This document shows positions 1 through 9,217 of a DNA stretch of 52,230 bases, piece after piece. Numbering within the stretch: the stretch's first letter is position 1; each line of letters starts with the position of its first letter. Origin of the DNA: an uncultured Selenomonadales bacterium (GTDB taxonomy: Bacteria; Bacillota; Negativicutes; Acidaminococcales; Acidaminococcaceae); the NCBI GenBank assembly GCA_900316935.1, contig ONEW01000014.1, forward strand, positions 1 to 52,230, given 5' to 3'. The translations under genes and the position numbers were made by a program. The notes beneath the pieces are model-generated. The model was not told where the DNA came from, did not search any database, and saw nothing but the letters and a program-made list of their open reading frames with translations.

Positions 1-43
1 GCCTCCTTGTTACTTTTTTGTTTTGGCTAAACTTATTGTAACA
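1..43 (-). promoter_or_regulatory. Candidate leader of an off-window leftward gene
   Basis: On the minus strand a Shine-Dalgarno-like AACAAGGAGGC ends at the window edge. An extended -10 (TGT then TACAAT, at 35-43) lies about 25 bases upstream, with no good -35. This suggests a gene starting just left of the window. In many Firmicutes dnaX follows the SRP RNA gene, so dnaX is a reasonable guess, but nothing of it is visible here. Confidence 0.35.
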
Positions 44-130
44 AATGCTCTCTCTTTTTTCTTTTTATTTCTGTAACATATGTCTTATCACATTACAGGG
101 ACCCGTCCGCCGCGGCCACCGGTCCGGCAA

Positions 131-161
131 TAAAAAAACAGCCCGGAACAATCCGGGCTGC
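131..161 (-). terminator. Rho-independent terminator of the SRP RNA gene
   Basis: On the minus strand a hairpin with arms CAGCCCGGA and TTCCGGGCTG is followed by seven T residues. It lies 13 bases downstream of the SRP RNA 3' end. Confidence 0.88.
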
Positions 162-173
162 CAGCCGATTTCC

Positions 174-298
174 TTGTAAAGCTGCAGAAGCAGGCACCCC
201 CGCGGCACATGCCGGTATCTGCTTAGTGCTGCTACCTTCCGGTCCTGACACGGTTCACAGGCCGCCATTGCGCAGGACCTGCCCCTGCAGTTTTACAA
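174..298 (-). ncRNA. ffs: Signal recognition particle RNA, small (4.5S-like) form
   Basis: The minus strand carries the conserved SRP domain IV core: the GGAA tetraloop in CAGGACCGGAAGGTAGCAGC (around 224-250) with its asymmetric and symmetric internal loops. Both ends pair into one long rod: CTGCAG at each end, extended by TTGTAAA/TTTACAA arms at 174-180 and 292-298. The RNA binds Ffh to target nascent membrane and secreted proteins. It sits between tRNA-Ser and a strong terminator, so the two are probably cotranscribed. The size (about 109-125 nt) leaves no room for the Alu domain seen in Bacillus and many clostridial SRP RNAs. Exact ends are uncertain by about 10 bases. Confidence 0.9.
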
Positions 299-345
299 AA
301 AAGCCGGTACATAGTAAAAAAACCGCCGTTGCGGTAATTTTTAAG

Positions 346-435
346 TGGCGGAGAGAGAGGGATTCGAACCCTCGGTACGGTTTCCCGTACACACGCTTTC
401 CAGGCGTGCACCTTCAACCGCTCGGTCATCTCTCC
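346..435 (-). tRNA. tRNA-Ser (anticodon GGA)
   Basis: The minus strand folds as a 90-nt class II tRNA. The acceptor stem GGAGAGA pairs with TCTCTCC, followed by G and an encoded CCA. The anticodon loop CTGGAAA gives anticodon GGA (bases 399-401). There is a long variable arm (ACGGGAAACCGT region) and a T-loop GGTTCGAATCC. It reads UCC and UCU codons. It is upstream of ffs in the same direction. Confidence 0.96.
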
Positions 436-487
436 GGTTGTAGGAAAATTTGAAGTTTTGGTGCAACTTGTTTCAGTCACGTAAATC

Positions 488-516
488 ATTATAAAGATTT
501 CCGCCGGCGATGTCAA
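488..516 (-). promoter_or_regulatory. Consensus promoter of tRNA-Ser/ffs
   Basis: A perfect minus-strand TTGACA (511-516), a 17-base spacer and a perfect TATAAT (488-493), about 50 bases upstream of the tRNA. This fits a stable-RNA promoter. No other gene lies between it and the tRNA. Confidence 0.9.
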
Positions 517-611
517 GGAAAACTTCAACAATCGCCCACGGGGCCGGATGACGGGCCGGCGCCTTGCAATCCTCCCGGGAAAGGCCCAGGCACAGCATGA
601 TGAACCATGAA

Positions 612-655
612 CCCGCCGCCGGCGCGGACAAAATCCGGTCCGTCGGGGCGGCGGG
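612..655. repeat. GC-rich dyad downstream of the stress-protein gene
   Basis: Nine-base arms CCCGCCGCC (612-620) and GGCGGCGGG (647-655) enclose a second small hairpin. It lies directly after the stop of the universal stress protein gene and has no T tract, so it may stabilise the mRNA 3' end or act as a weak terminator. Confidence 0.5.
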
Positions 656-666
656 AACAGGATTCC

Positions 667-1503
667 TCAGTCGTCGCTGTCTTCGTCGGGGATGATCCAC
701 AGGGCCCGGGTGGCATGGAGCACGATGTCCTGGACCGTGCTGCGCCGGAGCATGCCGCGCACGGGACTCAGTCCCGTTTCTCCCGTGAAAATCAGGCTGC
801 AGTCTTCCTCTTCGGCAATGCGGCACACCTCGTGGGAAGCGGCGTGGCCCCGCACAATCTCGTAGCGGGCCCGGATGCCGAAATCCTGCATCTCCGTCCG
901 CAGTTCTTCCAGCATATCCTCGGCCACTTCGCGGTCTTCGCGGATGTCGCGGTCCCGGGGATCCTCAATGACATGGACGAAGATGACCTCGCCCACCTGC
1001 TCCCGCAGGTTGCGCAGGATCTTCAGCGCGTTCAGGGAGGCGCGGGAGAAATCCGTCGGCAGCAGGACGCGGCGCAGGAAATCCTTGCAGTCGTAGTCCC
1101 CCTTGACGACGAGCGTCGGCACATCGACGTTGCGGACGGCATGGAAGACGTTGCTGCCGCGGAAGGCCCCTTCCAGGAAGCCGCGGTCATGGGACCCCAT
1201 GATGACGAAATCGATGTCGAGTCCGTCGACCGTGTCCTGCACGTCGTTCGCCACATGCAAATGGCGGTGCAGCAGGGTCTGCACGTGGTCGTAGCCGGCA
1301 TTCCGGATGGCATTGGCGTAGTCTTCCAGGCGGTGTTTCACGCGCTTGTAGTATGCCCCGTCCGGATCGGCCTGGGCCGCATCCTCCATGACATGGAGGA
1401 GCCACACTTCGGTCGCCGGGTTGGAACAGATGCTGTACAATGCGTCCAGCATGCGGTCCGTCTTGTCCGTCAGGCTCATGACCAGCAGCACTTTGTTAAA
1501 CAT
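667..1503 (-). CDS. Tandem-domain universal stress protein (UspA family)
   Basis: A 278-residue cytoplasmic protein made of two UspA folds. Domain 1 starts at KVLLVMS (residues 4-10) and domain 2 at RRVLLPTDFS (144-153). The UspA nucleotide loop G-x2-G-x9-G-S is altered in both halves. In domain 1 it is G103-S-H-D106-x9-G116-S117, with Asp replacing the second Gly. In domain 2 the second G-S is R-S. Domain 2 keeps the usual Asp of the PTDFS motif (D151). UspA proteins bind ATP or AMP and act in general stress survival; whether this one still binds nucleotide is open. AGAGGAG precedes the ATG. It lies 22 bases downstream of the FAD dehydrogenase gene, probably in one operon. Confidence 0.88.
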   Translation of the reverse strand: MFNKVLLVMSLTDKTDRMLDALYSICSNPATEVWLLHVMEDAAQADPDGAYYKRVKHRLEDYANAIRNAGYDHVQTLLHRHLHVANDVQDTVDGLDIDFVIMGSHDRGFLEGAFRGSNVFHAVRNVDVPTLVVKGDYDCKDFLRRVLLPTDFSRASLNALKILRNLREQVGEVIFVHVIEDPRDRDIREDREVAEDMLEELRTEMQDFGIRARYEIVRGHAASHEVCRIAEEEDCSLIFTGETGLSPVRGMLRRSTVQDIVLHATRALWIIPDEDSDD

Positions 1504-1525
1504 ACGCGACTCCTCTGCAGGTTGC

Positions 1526-2932
1526 TCAGTAGGTCTTGAGGACTTTGCCCGGATTCAGGATATCCAGCGGATCCAGGGCCTTCTTGATGTCCTTCATCAT
1601 CTTCAGTTCCACCGGGTCGGTGTAGGTTTCCAGGGCGTCGACCTTCTTGGCGCCGATGCCGTGTTCGCCGGAAATACGGCCGCCCAGGCTGTATACGTAC
1701 GGATAGGCGATGGCGTGGAACGCTTCTTCCTGCCGGATCCATTCCTCGTCGGACATATCGCCCTTCATGTGCAGGAAATGCAGGTTGCCGTCGCCGGCAT
1801 GGGCCAGGCAGTACATGGTGAAGTCGAATTTCCCGGCTTCCTCCATGAGGTGCCCGATGCACTGGGCCAGTTTGTCCACCGGTACGACCAGGTCGTCGGA
1901 CTGGGCCACCTTGCTCAGGGAACGGGTCGATTCCAGGCAGTTCTTGCGGACCGTCCAGACGCGGTCATCGGCTTCGAGGACGTCGATGGCGCCGGAGTTT
2001 TCGCAGATTTCGGCCAGTTTCTCCATCTTGCTGTCCGCGTCGTCTTCACTGAACGTCTCCATGCTCACAATCAGGTAACAGGCGTTCTCGTTTTCGTAAT
2101 GGGGCAGCTTGATTTCGGAATAGTCGCAGGAACTCTTCAGGAAGTTGTGGTCCATGAATTCGACGCTTGTCGGTTCCAGGCCGGCCTTCAGCAGGCTCGG
2201 AACCAGGGTGACGGCCTTGTCCAGGTCGTCGTAGACGGCGGCCACATCGACTTTGTAGGGAGCCAGGGGCAGCAGTTTCAGCGTCGCTTTCGTGATGATG
2301 CCCAGGGTGCCTTCGGAACCCATGATGAGCTGTTCCAGGCAGTAGCCCGTCGTCTTCTTCTTCAGGCGGGCGCCCAGGTTCGTGATATCGCCCGTCGGGG
2401 TGACGACTTCGACCGCGTAGATCTGGTCGCGGGTCGTGCCGTAGCGGACGGCCTTGTTGCCGCCGGCGTTGGTGGCGATGTTGCCGCCGATGAGGCAGCT
2501 TTCGGCGCTGCAGGGGTCGCCGGCGTAGAGCATGCCCTTGTCATGGGCCGCCTGCTGGATGTCGATGGTGCGGGCGCCGGCTTCGACAACGGCGTACATG
2601 GCGTCGGCATTGATTTCGAGGATCTTATCCATCTTTTCCAGGCTCAGCACAATGCCGCCCAGGGTGGGAATGGCGCCATCGGACACGCTGGTGCCGGCGC
2701 TGCGCGGCGTGACAGGGATCACGTACTTGTTGGCCAGCTTCATGACGGCCGCCACCTGTTCCGTCGTTTCGGCCCAGACGACGGCTTCCGGACGGTGCAT
2801 CAGCTTCGGGTCCGTTTCCTCGTCGGTCTTGTAATGTTCCAGCGTCTCCTCGTCGGTCCTGACGTTCTTTTCACCGGCGATCTTCTTCAATTCTTCCAGC
2901 ACTTCCGGCGTTACGGGATTGTACTTGCTCAT
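1526..2932 (-). CDS. FAD-linked glycolate/D-lactate dehydrogenase (GlcD/VAO family)
   Basis: A 468-residue flavoprotein of full family length. The PCMH-type FAD domain is seen at residues about 45-225, with the loop PRSAGTSVSDGAIP and the GGNIATNAGG segment. The C-terminal oxidase domain has HAGDGN, the GEHGIG motif and DPLDILNPGK near the end. The family oxidises D-2-hydroxy acids such as D-lactate or glycolate to 2-oxo acids, passing electrons to quinone or an electron-transfer flavoprotein. No iron-sulfur partner subunit (GlcF) is adjacent. In anaerobic Negativicutes an NAD-independent lactate dehydrogenase role is the likeliest, by inference. AGAGGAAGGA precedes the start. It is followed by the stress protein gene. 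Confidence 0.88.
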   Translation of the reverse strand: MSKYNPVTPEVLEELKKIAGEKNVRTDEETLEHYKTDEETDPKLMHRPEAVVWAETTEQVAAVMKLANKYVIPVTPRSAGTSVSDGAIPTLGGIVLSLEKMDKILEINADAMYAVVEAGARTIDIQQAAHDKGMLYAGDPCSAESCLIGGNIATNAGGNKAVRYGTTRDQIYAVEVVTPTGDITNLGARLKKKTTGYCLEQLIMGSEGTLGIITKATLKLLPLAPYKVDVAAVYDDLDKAVTLVPSLLKAGLEPTSVEFMDHNFLKSSCDYSEIKLPHYENENACYLIVSMETFSEDDADSKMEKLAEICENSGAIDVLEADDRVWTVRKNCLESTRSLSKVAQSDDLVVPVDKLAQCIGHLMEEAGKFDFTMYCLAHAGDGNLHFLHMKGDMSDEEWIRQEEAFHAIAYPYVYSLGGRISGEHGIGAKKVDALETYTDPVELKMMKDIKKALDPLDILNPGKVLKTY

Positions 2933-3007
2933 GTTGGTTGGCTTCCTTCCTCTAATGATTTTTGTTAAAGATGTATTGGCATTGGGGTTCTGACCAGAAT
3001 GGGAGGA

Positions 3008-3802
3008 TCACCCTTGCCGCCCGGCTTCTTCCATTTCCGAAGCCGTGACCAGGGGATTGTGGTACTGCTTGTCCGCCGACGGACGCAGGCGGCCCAGGCT
3101 GATGGCCTGTTTGGGACACCACTGGGCGCAGCCGAAGCAGCTGGCGCAGCCGTCGCCGAAGACGGGCAGGCGGTTTTCCAGGGAAATGCAGTGGACGGGG
3201 CAGACCTGGGCGCACGTGCCGCAGCCGACACAGCGCGAGGCATCGACATGCCGTTCCTTCACGTGGAAAAAGCCGTCCAGGACGGGCCAGCCGAGCTTCT
3301 TCCCCAGCATCCAGACGGGATTGCGTTCCCGGTGCCTGTCGTTCAACCCGCGGCGCTGCACGGTGGAAACGATGTCCGCAAGCTGTCCGTCAAGGGCGTC
3401 GAGCATCTGCTGCCGCCGTTTGCCCGGCGTCGTGAACAGGATGCTCCCGTCAGGCAGCAGGATCCGGAAGCCGGCGCACATCTCCAGCCGCGGCAGGCGC
3501 CGTTTGGCGATGATGTTGCCCGCTTCCCCCAGGGCATCGCCCGTAACGGACCCGGCATCGACGACCCCGAACAGGTATTCCGTGCCGGGGCCGAAGCGGA
3601 CGGTCTGCAGGAACCGTTCCACCAGGGGCGGCAGTTCCGTGCAATGGACGGGACTCACGAAGCCGACGACGGCATCAGGGACCGCATACGGGTGCTCCAG
3701 ATAAGCGGGGATGCTGCACAGCCGGGCTTCCAGCCCCTCTGCCAGCCGTTTTGCGATGGCCAGGCTGTTGCCCGTGCCGCTGAAATAGAAAATCCGTGCC
3801 AT
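3008..3802 (-). CDS. EFR1-type flavodoxin-ferredoxin fusion protein
   Basis: A 264-residue soluble redox protein. The N-terminus MARIFYFSGTGNSLAIAK is the FMN phosphate loop of a flavodoxin-like domain. The C-terminus carries two 4Fe-4S motifs: C191-x2-C194-x2-C197-x3-C201-P and C219-x2-C222-x2-C225-x3-C229-P. Such proteins are common in anaerobes and are thought to move low-potential electrons; the partner is unknown. It is transcribed toward the FAD dehydrogenase with a 75-base gap, so an electron-transfer link is possible but unproven. A promoter lies immediately upstream. Confidence 0.85.
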   Translation of the reverse strand: MARIFYFSGTGNSLAIAKRLAEGLEARLCSIPAYLEHPYAVPDAVVGFVSPVHCTELPPLVERFLQTVRFGPGTEYLFGVVDAGSVTGDALGEAGNIIAKRRLPRLEMCAGFRILLPDGSILFTTPGKRRQQMLDALDGQLADIVSTVQRRGLNDRHRERNPVWMLGKKLGWPVLDGFFHVKERHVDASRCVGCGTCAQVCPVHCISLENRLPVFGDGCASCFGCAQWCPKQAISLGRLRPSADKQYHNPLVTASEMEEAGRQG

Positions 3803-3826
3803 GGAACCACCCTTCCTGTTTTTGAC

Positions 3827-3855
3827 ATTATAACACGAACGGCGCCCTCCGTCAC
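3827..3855 (-). promoter_or_regulatory. Promoter of the EFR1-type gene
   Basis: Minus-strand GTGACG, 17 bases, TATAAT, with an extended -10 TG (TGTTATAAT). It is located 25 bases upstream of the start codon. Confidence 0.65.
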
Positions 3856-3874
3856 GCCGCCCTGCGGCGCGCGG

Positions 3875-4651
3875 TCAGCCGCGCAGCCTGACGACGGGCT
3901 GCTTCTCCCAGGGCAGGTACTGGTTGGCCAGGCAGGACTGCCAGGCCTTCCAGCGCGCCTCCGGGTCCGCCGTGGCCCGGGCCTTGTCCACATCGCGGAT
4001 GCCGGCCCGGGACAGGGGGAAATAGGCGTAGGCGTCGTCCAGCAGGGCGCAGGCGTCCGCCACGTTGCCGTCCTTGTAAGCCTGTTCCGCCAAAAAGCGC
4101 AGGCTGTAGAAGATATAGGGATTGACGTGGTCGTACAGGGGATCGGGAAGGATCGGTTCCGGCGCATGGCTCTCCTTCTTCTCTTCCTCCACCATACGCC
4201 TTGCGTCCGCCAGGGCCTCGTCGCGGCGGCCGCTGGCGGCCAGCACGTTCAGCCGGCGGTACCAGATGTCCCCGCGGGCTTCCGTATGGAACCGGTACGG
4301 GAAGGAGCGGCAGATCCGGAAGGCCTTGTCCAGATACTGGAGCGTCGCATCGCCGTTCTTCGTCAGGTTCCAGATGATGTCCGCAATGTCGCGCAGACTC
4401 AGCACGAAATGTTCCGACTCGCACATGCCCTCGTCAGGATGGTCGTCCGGATCAGGCGTCACATCATTCACGATGGTGCCCAGTACGGTCAGGGCCCCTT
4501 CCAGGTCCTTGATGAAATACAGCACGCGCCCCACGATGGCGCGGCAGACCCAGTTGTCCTTGTCACTCACGAAACCCGCCGGCACGGGCCACTCGCCGGT
4601 CGTGCACTTGACCACGTAGCCCTGCCATTCCTTGTCTTCGATATCTTTCAT
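3875..4651 (-). CDS. Unknown soluble protein, helical-repeat-like
   Basis: I do not recognise the family. The 258-residue product begins at ATG 4651, chosen because GGAGGTGG sits just upstream; a TTG 18 codons earlier lacks a good site. There is no signal peptide or membrane segment. The centre and C-terminus are rich in amphipathic helices with TPR-like spacing (for example ATLQYLDKAFRICRSFP, DIWYRRLNVLAASGRRDEAL and FLAEQAYKDGNVADACALLD). This suggests an alpha-helical repeat fold counting 'days' or 'entries' of nothing evident. It has no catalytic motif I can name. Neighbours (alr upstream behind a terminator, EFR1 protein downstream with its own promoter) give no clue to its function. Confidence 0.7.
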   Translation of the reverse strand: MKDIEDKEWQGYVVKCTTGEWPVPAGFVSDKDNWVCRAIVGRVLYFIKDLEGALTVLGTIVNDVTPDPDDHPDEGMCESEHFVLSLRDIADIIWNLTKNGDATLQYLDKAFRICRSFPYRFHTEARGDIWYRRLNVLAASGRRDEALADARRMVEEEKKESHAPEPILPDPLYDHVNPYIFYSLRFLAEQAYKDGNVADACALLDDAYAYFPLSRAGIRDVDKARATADPEARWKAWQSCLANQYLPWEKQPVVRLRG

Positions 4652-4730
4652 CCAGCCACCTCCGTTCCAATTCCTCCTGCGAGGTACTGCCCGTCCTTCC
4701 GTCAATCATTCCGGAAGGCAGGCCCTGCGC

Positions 4731-4762
4731 AAAAAAGGCCGGCGGACAATGCGCCGGCCTTC
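4731..4762 (-). terminator. Terminator after alr
   Basis: Minus-strand arms GGCCGGCG and CGCCGGCC with a six-base loop, followed by six T residues. It lies 11 bases past the alr stop and ends the gatCAB-alr transcript. Confidence 0.88.
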
Positions 4763-4772
4763 GTCGTCATTC

Positions 4773-5906
4773 CTAGTCCCGCACATAGATACGGGGGACC
4801 CGCTTGCTGATGTTGCAGGTCAGTTCGTAGCAGATTGTTCCGGCCCATTGCGCCGCCTTTTCGAAAGGCAGCTCCTTGCCGCCGAAAACGATGACTTCGT
4901 CGCCGACTTCGACACCGGGAATATCCGTGACATCGAGCATGGCCTGGTCCATGCAGATCCGGCCCACGATGGGCGCGTGCCGGCCATGGACGACCATATA
5001 CCCCCGGTTGGAGAGCAGACGGCAGAGGCCGTCGGCATAGCCGATCAGCACCGTGGCCAGCCGCGTAGGCCGTTCCGCCGTCCAGGTCCGTCCGTATCCG
5101 ACGGTGCGGCCTGCCGGCAGGTCTTTCACGAACCCGATCTGGGTCTTGACGGTCATGACCGGCCGGAAGGAATCGTAACAGGCATCGTACCCTTCGACGG
5201 CACTGGAGGGCCGCATACCGTAGAGCGTGATGCCCTGGCGGCTCATGTCCCACTGGTACTGCGTCAGCTCGGACAGGCCCGCGCTGTTGGCGATATGCCT
5301 GACCGGGATATGGATGCCTTCGTCCTCAATGGCACGGACGGCCTTTTCGAACCGCTCGTACTGCAGCTCCGTAAAGTCCTTGTCCTGCTCGTCGGCTGAG
5401 CAGAAGTGGGAAAAGACCCCTTCCAGCTCAATGCCGGGGTAGGACGCGGCCTTTTTGGCAAAGTCCGCCGCCTCGTCCACCTGGACGCCGATGCGGCTCA
5501 TCCCCGTATCGACAGCGATATGGACCCGGGCCTTCCGGCCCGCTGTTGCCGCCGCCTGGTCCAGGATTTCCAGCCGCCGCACGTCGAACACGGCCTGGCT
5601 CAGCCCGTAGCGGACGATGTTGTCCGCCACGCCGGGCATGATGGGCATGGGGCCCAGGATCAGGATCGGTTTGTCGATGCCCGCGTTGCGCAGCTCGATG
5701 CCTTCCTGCGACAGGGCGACGGCGAAAAAGTCCGCCCCGTTGCGCACGGCCTCGATGGCGACCGGTACGGCACCGTGTCCGTACGCATCCGCCTTGACGA
5801 CGGCGCAGAGCTTCGTCGTCGGTTTCAGGAGGCGTTTCGCCTCCCGCACATTGTTCGCCACAGCGTCCAGATTGATTTCCGCCCAGGCACCGCGTTCCAC
5901 TTCCAT
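4773..5906 (-). CDS. alr: Alanine racemase
   Basis: A 377-residue fold-type III PLP enzyme interconverting L- and D-alanine for peptidoglycan. The PLP lysine is K38 in VVKADAYGHG. The second catalytic base is Y271 in VGYGRTW. R138 lies in VDTGMSRIG, and RICMDQ is conserved near the C-terminus. The start at 5906 is preferred over an in-frame codon 12 residues upstream: GGAGGGGGGG lies at proper distance, and the product begins like other racemases (GAWAEINLDAV). It follows gatB by 38 bases, so it is probably the last gene of the gatCAB operon. Confidence 0.95.
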   Translation of the reverse strand: MEVERGAWAEINLDAVANNVREAKRLLKPTTKLCAVVKADAYGHGAVPVAIEAVRNGADFFAVALSQEGIELRNAGIDKPILILGPMPIMPGVADNIVRYGLSQAVFDVRRLEILDQAAATAGRKARVHIAVDTGMSRIGVQVDEAADFAKKAASYPGIELEGVFSHFCSADEQDKDFTELQYERFEKAVRAIEDEGIHIPVRHIANSAGLSELTQYQWDMSRQGITLYGMRPSSAVEGYDACYDSFRPVMTVKTQIGFVKDLPAGRTVGYGRTWTAERPTRLATVLIGYADGLCRLLSNRGYMVVHGRHAPIVGRICMDQAMLDVTDIPGVEVGDEVIVFGGKELPFEKAAQWAGTICYELTCNISKRVPRIYVRD

Positions 5907-5944
5907 AGCTGGTGACCCCCCCTCCGTCACATTGCAAAACACAA

Positions 5945-7393
5945 TTACCGGCTCAGCTTCTCCATCAGCATCTTGTTGACCATGCCCGGGTTGGCTTTGC
6001 CATGGGTCTCTTTCATGATCTGGCCTACGAGGAAGCCGATGGCCTTTTTCTTGCCGGCCTTGAAATCCGCCACAGACTGCGGGTTGGCGGCAATGACGCC
6101 GTCGACCATCCTGGCCAGTTCGCCGGCATCGCTGACCTGCTCCAGGCCCAGTTTTTTGACGAGCGCTTCCGGTGCCTCGTTGTCCTTCAGCATTTCCGCG
6201 AAGACCGTCTTCGCCAGCTTGCTGGAAAGGACGCCCTTATCAATCAGGTTGACCAGGCCGGCCACATGGTCCGGCGTGATCTTGAAGGCCGGGTCGTCGA
6301 TTTCGACGCCTTCGGCGTTCAGGAAGGCGCTCACATCGCCCAGCAGCCAGTTGGCCAGGGCTTTCAGGTTCTTCGTCCCTTTGGCGCCTTCGTCAAAGTA
6401 GTCGGCCATCTTCTTGTTGGAGACGATCAGGTCGGCGCTTTCTTCGGGCACGTCTTCCGCCAGGAGGCGTTCCTTGCGCTGGGCCGGCAGTTCCGGCAGC
6501 CCTTCGCGGATTTTGCCGATCCAGGCATCGTCCAGGCTGATGGGCACCAGGTCCGGTTCCGGGAAGTAACGGTAATCGTGGGCCTCTTCCTTGGAACGCA
6601 TGGACAGGGTGACGCCGTTGATGTCGTCCCAAGTGCGCGTTTCCTGTACCACGTGGCCCCCGTCTTCAAGCAGTTCGATCTGCCGTTCCGTTTCGTATTC
6701 GATGGCGCGCTCCAGGGCGCGGAAGGAGTTCAGGTTCTTGATTTCCGCACGGGTACCGAACTCCGTGGCCCCTTCCGGCATGACGGAAATGTTGGCGTCG
6801 CAGCGGAGGCTGCCTTCCTGCATCTTGCAGTCGCTCACATCGGTGTATTCCAGGATGGCCTTCAGCTGTTCCATGTAGGCGCGGGCTTCCTGGGCGCTGC
6901 GCATATCCGGTTCGGACACGATTTCAATCAGCGGCACGCCGGCACGGTTGTAGTCGACGGCGGAGAAATCGGATGTGCTGATGGTCAGGCCGGAATGAAC
7001 CAGCTTGCCGGCGTCTTCTTCCATATGGATGCGGGTGATGCCGATGCGCTTCTTTTCGCCGCCCACCTTGATGTCGATGTGGCCGTTCAGGCAGATCGGC
7101 TGGTCCCACTGGGAAATCTGGTAATTTTTTGCCAGGTCGGGATAGAAATAGTTCTTGCGGTCGAACTTGTTGAATTTCTGGATTTCGCAGTTCAGGGCCA
7201 GGCCGGCCAGGACGGCGTATTCCACGACCTTCCTGTTCAGCACGGGCAGGGCGCCGGGCATGCCGAGGCACACCGGGCAGACGTGCGTGTTCGGTTCCGC
7301 GCCGAACTCCGTGGAACAGGAGCAGAAGGCCTTCGTCTTCGTCTTCAATTCGGCATGGACTTCCAGGCCGACAACAGTGATATAGTTCTTCAT
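5945..7393 (-). CDS. gatB: Asp-tRNA(Asn)/Glu-tRNA(Gln) amidotransferase subunit B
   Basis: A 482-residue subunit of the GatCAB complex, which phosphorylates and then amidates Glu on tRNA-Gln (and Asp on tRNA-Asn). The N-terminal cradle begins [19 protein letters not shown] and has the zinc-type cysteines C23, C25 and the later CPVC. The C-terminal helical and YqeY-like domain is complete, ending in an [13 protein letters not shown] helix. The start codon shares one base with the gatA stop, indicating coupled translation. Order gatC-gatA-gatB is standard. Confidence 0.97.
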   Translation of the reverse strand: MKNYITVVGLEVHAELKTKTKAFCSCSTEFGAEPNTHVCPVCLGMPGALPVLNRKVVEYAVLAGLALNCEIQKFNKFDRKNYFYPDLAKNYQISQWDQPICLNGHIDIKVGGEKKRIGITRIHMEEDAGKLVHSGLTISTSDFSAVDYNRAGVPLIEIVSEPDMRSAQEARAYMEQLKAILEYTDVSDCKMQEGSLRCDANISVMPEGATEFGTRAEIKNLNSFRALERAIEYETERQIELLEDGGHVVQETRTWDDINGVTLSMRSKEEAHDYRYFPEPDLVPISLDDAWIGKIREGLPELPAQRKERLLAEDVPEESADLIVSNKKMADYFDEGAKGTKNLKALANWLLGDVSAFLNAEGVEIDDPAFKITPDHVAGLVNLIDKGVLSSKLAKTVFAEMLKDNEAPEALVKKLGLEQVSDAGELARMVDGVIAANPQSVADFKAGKKKAIGFLVGQIMKETHGKANPGMVNKMLMEKLSR

Positions 7394-8859
7394 TATTTGT
7401 CCCCTCCCAGCGGTGCATATGCCTTGTGGAATTCCGTCGCCTGTTCAAAGGTGTAGGCGGCGCGCAGAATGGTCTCTTCGTCCAGGGCTTTGCCGATGAG
7501 CTGCATGCCGACAGGCATGCCGTCCGCGAAGCCGCAGGGAATGGAGATGCCGGGCAGGCCGGCCATGTTGACGGGAATGGTCGTGACATCGAGCATGTAG
7601 ATCGTCAGGGGATCCATCTTCTCGTCCAGGGAGTATGCCACGACAGGGGACGTCGGGGTCAGCAGGACGTCGCATTTTTTGAACACTTCGTCAAAGTCCC
7701 GCTTGATCAGCGTGCGGACCTGCATGGCCTTCTTGTAGTAGGCGTCGTAATAGCCGGAGCTCAGCACGTAGGTGCCCAGCATGATGCGCCGTTTGACTTC
7801 GGCGCCAAAGCCTTCGCTGCGGCTCTTCTTCGTCATTTCGGGAGCACTCGTGGCGAGCTTGTTGCGGTACCCGTAGCGCACGCCGTCGAAGCGGGCCAGG
7901 TTGGCCGATGCTTCCGCCGGGGCGATGATGTAGTACGTGATGACGGCATATTCCGTATGGGGCAGGGAGACTTCCATGACTTCCGCCCCCAGTTCCTTGT
8001 ATTTTTCCGCGGCCACCATGATCTGTTCCCTGACCTTCGGATCCGTGCCTTTCCCGAAGAATTCCTTCGGCAGGCCGATGCGCAGGCCTTTGACGTCCTG
8101 GCGCAGGGCCTTCGTGAAATCAGGCACCTCCACCGGCAGGGACGTGGAATCGTGGGCGTCGACACCGCAGATGGTGTTCAGGACGAGGGCGGCGTCGGTC
8201 ACGTCGCGCGTCAGCGGCCCGATCTGGTCCAGGGACGATGCGAACGCGACGCAGCCATAACGGGATACGCGGCCGTACGTCGGCTTGATGCCGACGATGC
8301 CGTTGAAGGACGCCGGCTGGCGGATGGATCCGCCCGTATCGGAACCCAGCGCCCAGATGGCCTCCCCGGCCGACACGGCAGCGGCGCTGCCGCCGGAAGA
8401 ACCGCCGGGTACGCGTTCCAGGTTCCAGGCATTGCGGGTCATCTTAAAATAGGAAGTCTTCGTCGTGGAACCCATGGCGAATTCGTCCATGTTCGTCTTG
8501 CCCAGGAAGATCGTCTCATCCTTGCGCAGGTTTGCAATGACATGGGCATCGTACACGGGAATGAAGTTGTCCAGGATGTGGGACGAACAGGTCGTGCGCA
8601 GGCCCTTCGTGCTGATGTTGTCCTTGATGGCGCCCGGAATGCCTGCCAGCGGCTTGATGTCCTGCCCGGCGGCAATCATGGCGTCGACCCTGGCGGCCTG
8701 CTTCAGGGCGTTTTCCTTATCCAGCGTCACATAAGCGGCGACCTTGTCTTCCACGGCGCCGATACGGCCGTATACCGCGTTGGTCAGCTCCACGGAGCTG
8801 ATCTCCTTCTTTTTCAACTGTTCATGGAGTTCATGAACGGTCTTTCCATATAAATCCAC
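7393..8859 (-). CDS. gatA: Glutamyl-tRNA(Gln) amidotransferase subunit A
   Basis: A 488-residue amidase-signature enzyme that hydrolyses glutamine and channels ammonia to GatB. From the GTG at 8859 the Ser-cisSer-Lys triad falls at K79, S154 and S178, exactly the usual GatA numbering. This start also follows AAGGGGGAT at proper spacing; an in-frame TTG 24 bases upstream is less likely. The GGSSGGS glycine-serine stretch is intact. It lies 16 bases downstream of gatC. Confidence 0.97.
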   Translation of the reverse strand: MDLYGKTVHELHEQLKKKEISSVELTNAVYGRIGAVEDKVAAYVTLDKENALKQAARVDAMIAAGQDIKPLAGIPGAIKDNISTKGLRTTCSSHILDNFIPVYDAHVIANLRKDETIFLGKTNMDEFAMGSTTKTSYFKMTRNAWNLERVPGGSSGGSAAAVSAGEAIWALGSDTGGSIRQPASFNGIVGIKPTYGRVSRYGCVAFASSLDQIGPLTRDVTDAALVLNTICGVDAHDSTSLPVEVPDFTKALRQDVKGLRIGLPKEFFGKGTDPKVREQIMVAAEKYKELGAEVMEVSLPHTEYAVITYYIIAPAEASANLARFDGVRYGYRNKLATSAPEMTKKSRSEGFGAEVKRRIMLGTYVLSSGYYDAYYKKAMQVRTLIKRDFDEVFKKCDVLLTPTSPVVAYSLDEKMDPLTIYMLDVTTIPVNMAGLPGISIPCGFADGMPVGMQLIGKALDEETILRAAYTFEQATEFHKAYAPLGGDK

Positions 8860-8875
8860 CGTCGTATCCCCCTTC

Positions 8876-9163
8876 TTATTCAATTACGCGCGGAACCTTG
8901 AATCCGTCGTTGTGCACAGCCGGCGCATTCTCCATGGCCTCTTCGTGGCTGACCCCCGGTTTCACTTCGTCTTCGCGCATCACATTGTAGAGCGGAAGGA
9001 TGCTGAAGGTAGGTTCGATACCGGTCGTATCGACCTTTTCCAGAATATCCGCATATTCCAGGATCTGGTTGAACTGTTCCGTAAACATGGGCATTTCCTC
9101 TTCGGAAATTTCCAGGCGGGAGAGTTCGGCAATGTAGCGTACATCTTTTTCCGTTACTTTCAT
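8876..9163 (-). CDS. gatC: Amidotransferase subunit C
   Basis: A 95-residue protein that wraps around GatA and stabilises the complex. It shows the family start [21 protein letters not shown] and the central [16 protein letters not shown] segment. CAGGGGTG precedes the ATG. It is the first gene of gatCAB-alr, with a strong promoter 55 bases upstream. Confidence 0.95.
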   Translation of the reverse strand: MKVTEKDVRYIAELSRLEISEEEMPMFTEQFNQILEYADILEKVDTTGIEPTFSILPLYNVMREDEVKPGVSHEEAMENAPAVHNDGFKVPRVIE

Positions 9164-9217
9164 GTTTTCACCCCTGTAAAATCATTCACGGGCACTGTGC
9201 CCAAAATAACACCCTCT

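Noticed and set aside
71..98. CTGTAA...TTACAG inverted repeat near the left edge
   Set aside because: The six-base arms are 16 bases apart and weakly related to the Crp-type sites; in AT-rich DNA this can easily be chance.
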